Source: Methanobacteriota archaeon (GTDB lineage Archaea; Altiarchaeota; Altiarchaeia; IMC4; QMZM01). From it: a DNA stretch of 6,411 nucleotides. The stretch spans positions 1-6,411 of the forward strand of contig JAKFXM010000189.1 in the NCBI GenBank assembly GCA_021731385.1, written 5' to 3'. Shown here piece by piece: positions 5,691 through 6,411 of this stretch. The translations under genes and the position numbers were made by a program. Position 1 is the stretch's first letter. The number at the start of each line of letters is the position of its first letter. Below the pieces are notes generated by a model. The model saw only the letters and a list, made by a program, of their open reading frames with translations, did not search any database and was not told the origin of the DNA.

Positions 5691-5747
5691 ACACGAGAAA
5701 TCTGCCCCTTTTAAGGGGCAGTTCAAACTATGGGCAGATTTCTGTGT
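5691..5747 (-). promoter_or_regulatory. leader with two mutually exclusive stems, attenuator-like
   Basis: In the untranslated leader of the ABC operon two pairings compete for the same bases. The long one joins 5696-5707 with 5732-5743 (12 perfect bp), extended by 5691-5694 with 5744-5747 across one bulged base, around a 24-base loop. The short one joins 5702-5710 with 5713-5721 (9 bp as drawn, with a 2-base loop that would in practice open to a larger one) around the CTGCCCC/GGGGCAG core. Segment 5702-5707 cannot serve both. This is the form of a switch, but no ligand-binding fold of a known riboswitch was recognised, and it may instead be just another of the locus's hairpins. Confidence 0.45.
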
Positions 5748-5750
5748 ATC

Positions 5751-5781
5751 AAAAACTGTCGGCTTTAGCCGACAGTTTTTT
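5751..5781 (-). terminator. terminator-like hairpin between the flavoprotein gene and the ABC operon
   Basis: A perfect 13-bp stem, 5751-5763 with 5768-5780, has a GC core (CTGTCGGC/GCCGACAG), a 4-base TTTA loop and five A/T pairs at its base. On the minus strand it therefore ends in five T's, like an intrinsic terminator; it looks the same from the other strand. It lies 68 bases past the flavoprotein stop codon and upstream of the ABC leader, so it could end the first transcript or act within a read-through transcript. Hairpin-type termination is less typical in archaea than simple T tracts. Confidence 0.55.
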
Positions 5782-5806
5782 ATATCGGCAGGATGTCAAT
5801 AGGCAG

Positions 5807-5832
5807 ATTTTTAAACTGTAAAATTTATAGAA
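5807..5832 (-). promoter_or_regulatory. possible TATA box for the ABC operon
   Basis: On the minus strand this stretch reads CTATAAATTTTACAG then TTTAAAAATC, and either AT-rich core (about 5821-5831 or 5808-5816) could be a box A. Transcription would then start around 5785-5800, before the hairpin at 5751-5781 and the leader stems, so all of them would be transcribed. The match is weak in an AT-rich spacer. Confidence 0.2.
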
Positions 5833-5848
5833 TCAAACAAAGAGGCAA

Positions 5849-6411
5849 TTATTTTTTAATCTGCTTATCCCAAAATCTATTGCCCATAAACCTGAATAAA
5901 AATTTTGGAATTATAAAGTCCTTGTATAATTCTTCCTGCGTATCTTTGCTAATTCTGCCGTTTTCCACTACTTCCTTTCCTGCGAGATAACAGTTGTCCA
6001 AATACTTTTTATAAAGCCGATGAGCTGATTTGACTCTTAACAATATCTCTGACAATGGTCTGTAGATTTTTCCAACTATCTCAATCCCACCAGATTTTGC
6101 CGTTTGTTCAAAGCAAAGATCAAGGGCCTGAAAATGTTCTATTTCCGGAAAGCCGCAGACAGAAATAATAATCCACTTTTTGTCCATTCCCTTAAAAGGG
6201 TGCGCAGTAAGATTTCCTAATTTTATAAAGTGAGGATCGAGTAACGGCATTATCATTCTCTCTATAAATATTTTCATGTCAGAAGTCATGTTGAAAATAT
6301 AAAGAGGCGTTGCAAAAACAATAAAGTCAGCTTTCTTTATCTTCTCAAGTAAATCAGGCATATCGTCTTTAAAAACACAAACTCCCGGTGTTTTTGTCCA
6401 ACAAGTAAAAC
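5849..6411 (-). CDS. flavodoxin-fold NAD(P)H-dependent FMN reductase / iron-sulfur flavoprotein-like (N-terminus outside the window)
   Basis: The reading frame does not start at the internal ATG (6361) but stays open to the right edge, giving 186 visible residues. The extra residues FTCWTKTPGVCVFKDD run directly into MPDLLEKI and match the conserved cysteine-containing loop before the KDDM helix in this family, so they are coding. Next come ADFIVFATPLYIFNMTSDMKIFIERM (27-52; the P-L-Y turn contacts FMN in relatives), WIIISVCGFPEIEHF (78-92) and IVGKIYRP (111-118). The missing part should hold the first beta strand, the phosphate-binding loop and the other N-terminal cysteines. Such proteins move electrons from NAD(P)H or ferredoxin through FMN to quinones or other acceptors; the acceptor here is unknown. 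It lies upstream of the ABC operon on the same strand, separated by a hairpin. Confidence 0.88.
   Translation of the reverse strand, partial: FTCWTKTPGVCVFKDDMPDLLEKIKKADFIVFATPLYIFNMTSDMKIFIERMIMPLLDPHFIKLGNLTAHPFKGMDKKWIIISVCGFPEIEHFQALDLCFEQTAKSGGIEIVGKIYRPLSEILLRVKSAHRLYKKYLDNCYLAGKEVVENGRISKDTQEELYKDFIIPKFLFRFMGNRFWDKQIKK

Noticed and set aside
5691..5848. tRNA or small RNA gene in the spacer before the ABC operon
   Set aside because: No T-loop consensus or cloverleaf arms could be found; the pairings present are simple hairpins.
6189..6200. Palindrome CCCTTAAAAGGG inside the flavoprotein gene, similar to the leader hairpin core
   Set aside because: It is short, lies within clear coding sequence and shares only the low-complexity core with the leader stem, so it is probably chance.

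Overview
The window reads as a piece of an archaeal chromosome. The best lineage evidence is a full-length alpha subunit of archaeal translation initiation factor 2 at the left end. It is followed by a stand-alone archaeal-type glycogen debranching enzyme. A Shine-Dalgarno of the form GGTGAT precedes the hydrolase gene. Base composition is moderately AT-rich outside the hydrolase gene. The phylum cannot be fixed from this sequence alone. The aIF2-alpha S1 region resembles what I remember of Thermococcales and related euryarchaeal proteins, but this is not a placement.

Layout. Left block, plus strand (1-2845): a possible C-terminal tail of an upstream gene, then aIF2-alpha (91-891), then the debranching enzyme (920-2845) after a 28-base gap. 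These two probably share a transcript. A 37-base convergent gap (2846-2882) separates them from the right block, which is entirely on the minus strand. The right block holds, from left to right: an alpha/beta hydrolase of the dienelactone-hydrolase type (2883-3563); a 370-base gene-free stretch (3564-3933); an ABC-2 exporter operon with permease 3934-4683 and ATPase 4685-5671; a 177-base leader; and a flavodoxin-fold NAD(P)H/FMN oxidoreductase whose N-terminus runs off the right edge (5849-6411).

Function. aIF2-alpha belongs to the initiator-tRNA carrying complex. The debranching enzyme acts on alpha-1,6 branches of stored glucan. The ABC pair is a DrrAB-like exporter of unknown substrate, translationally coupled, with the permease Shine-Dalgarno inside the last codons of the ATPase. 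The flavoprotein upstream is read in the same direction but is separated from the exporter by a terminator-like hairpin, so a functional link is only possible. The hydrolase gene is distinctly more GC-rich than its neighbours and looks like a transferred gene.

The least ordinary part is the non-coding DNA. Positions 3683-3905, just past the permease stop codon, hold eight consecutive short hairpins with mostly different stems, tiny loops and alternating CCC/GGG clamps. Most bases of the stretch lie in stems. The leader of the exporter operon (5691-5781) carries a terminator-like hairpin followed by two mutually exclusive pairings that would suit an attenuator. Nothing in the window looks like a transposase, CRISPR array, tRNA or rRNA.
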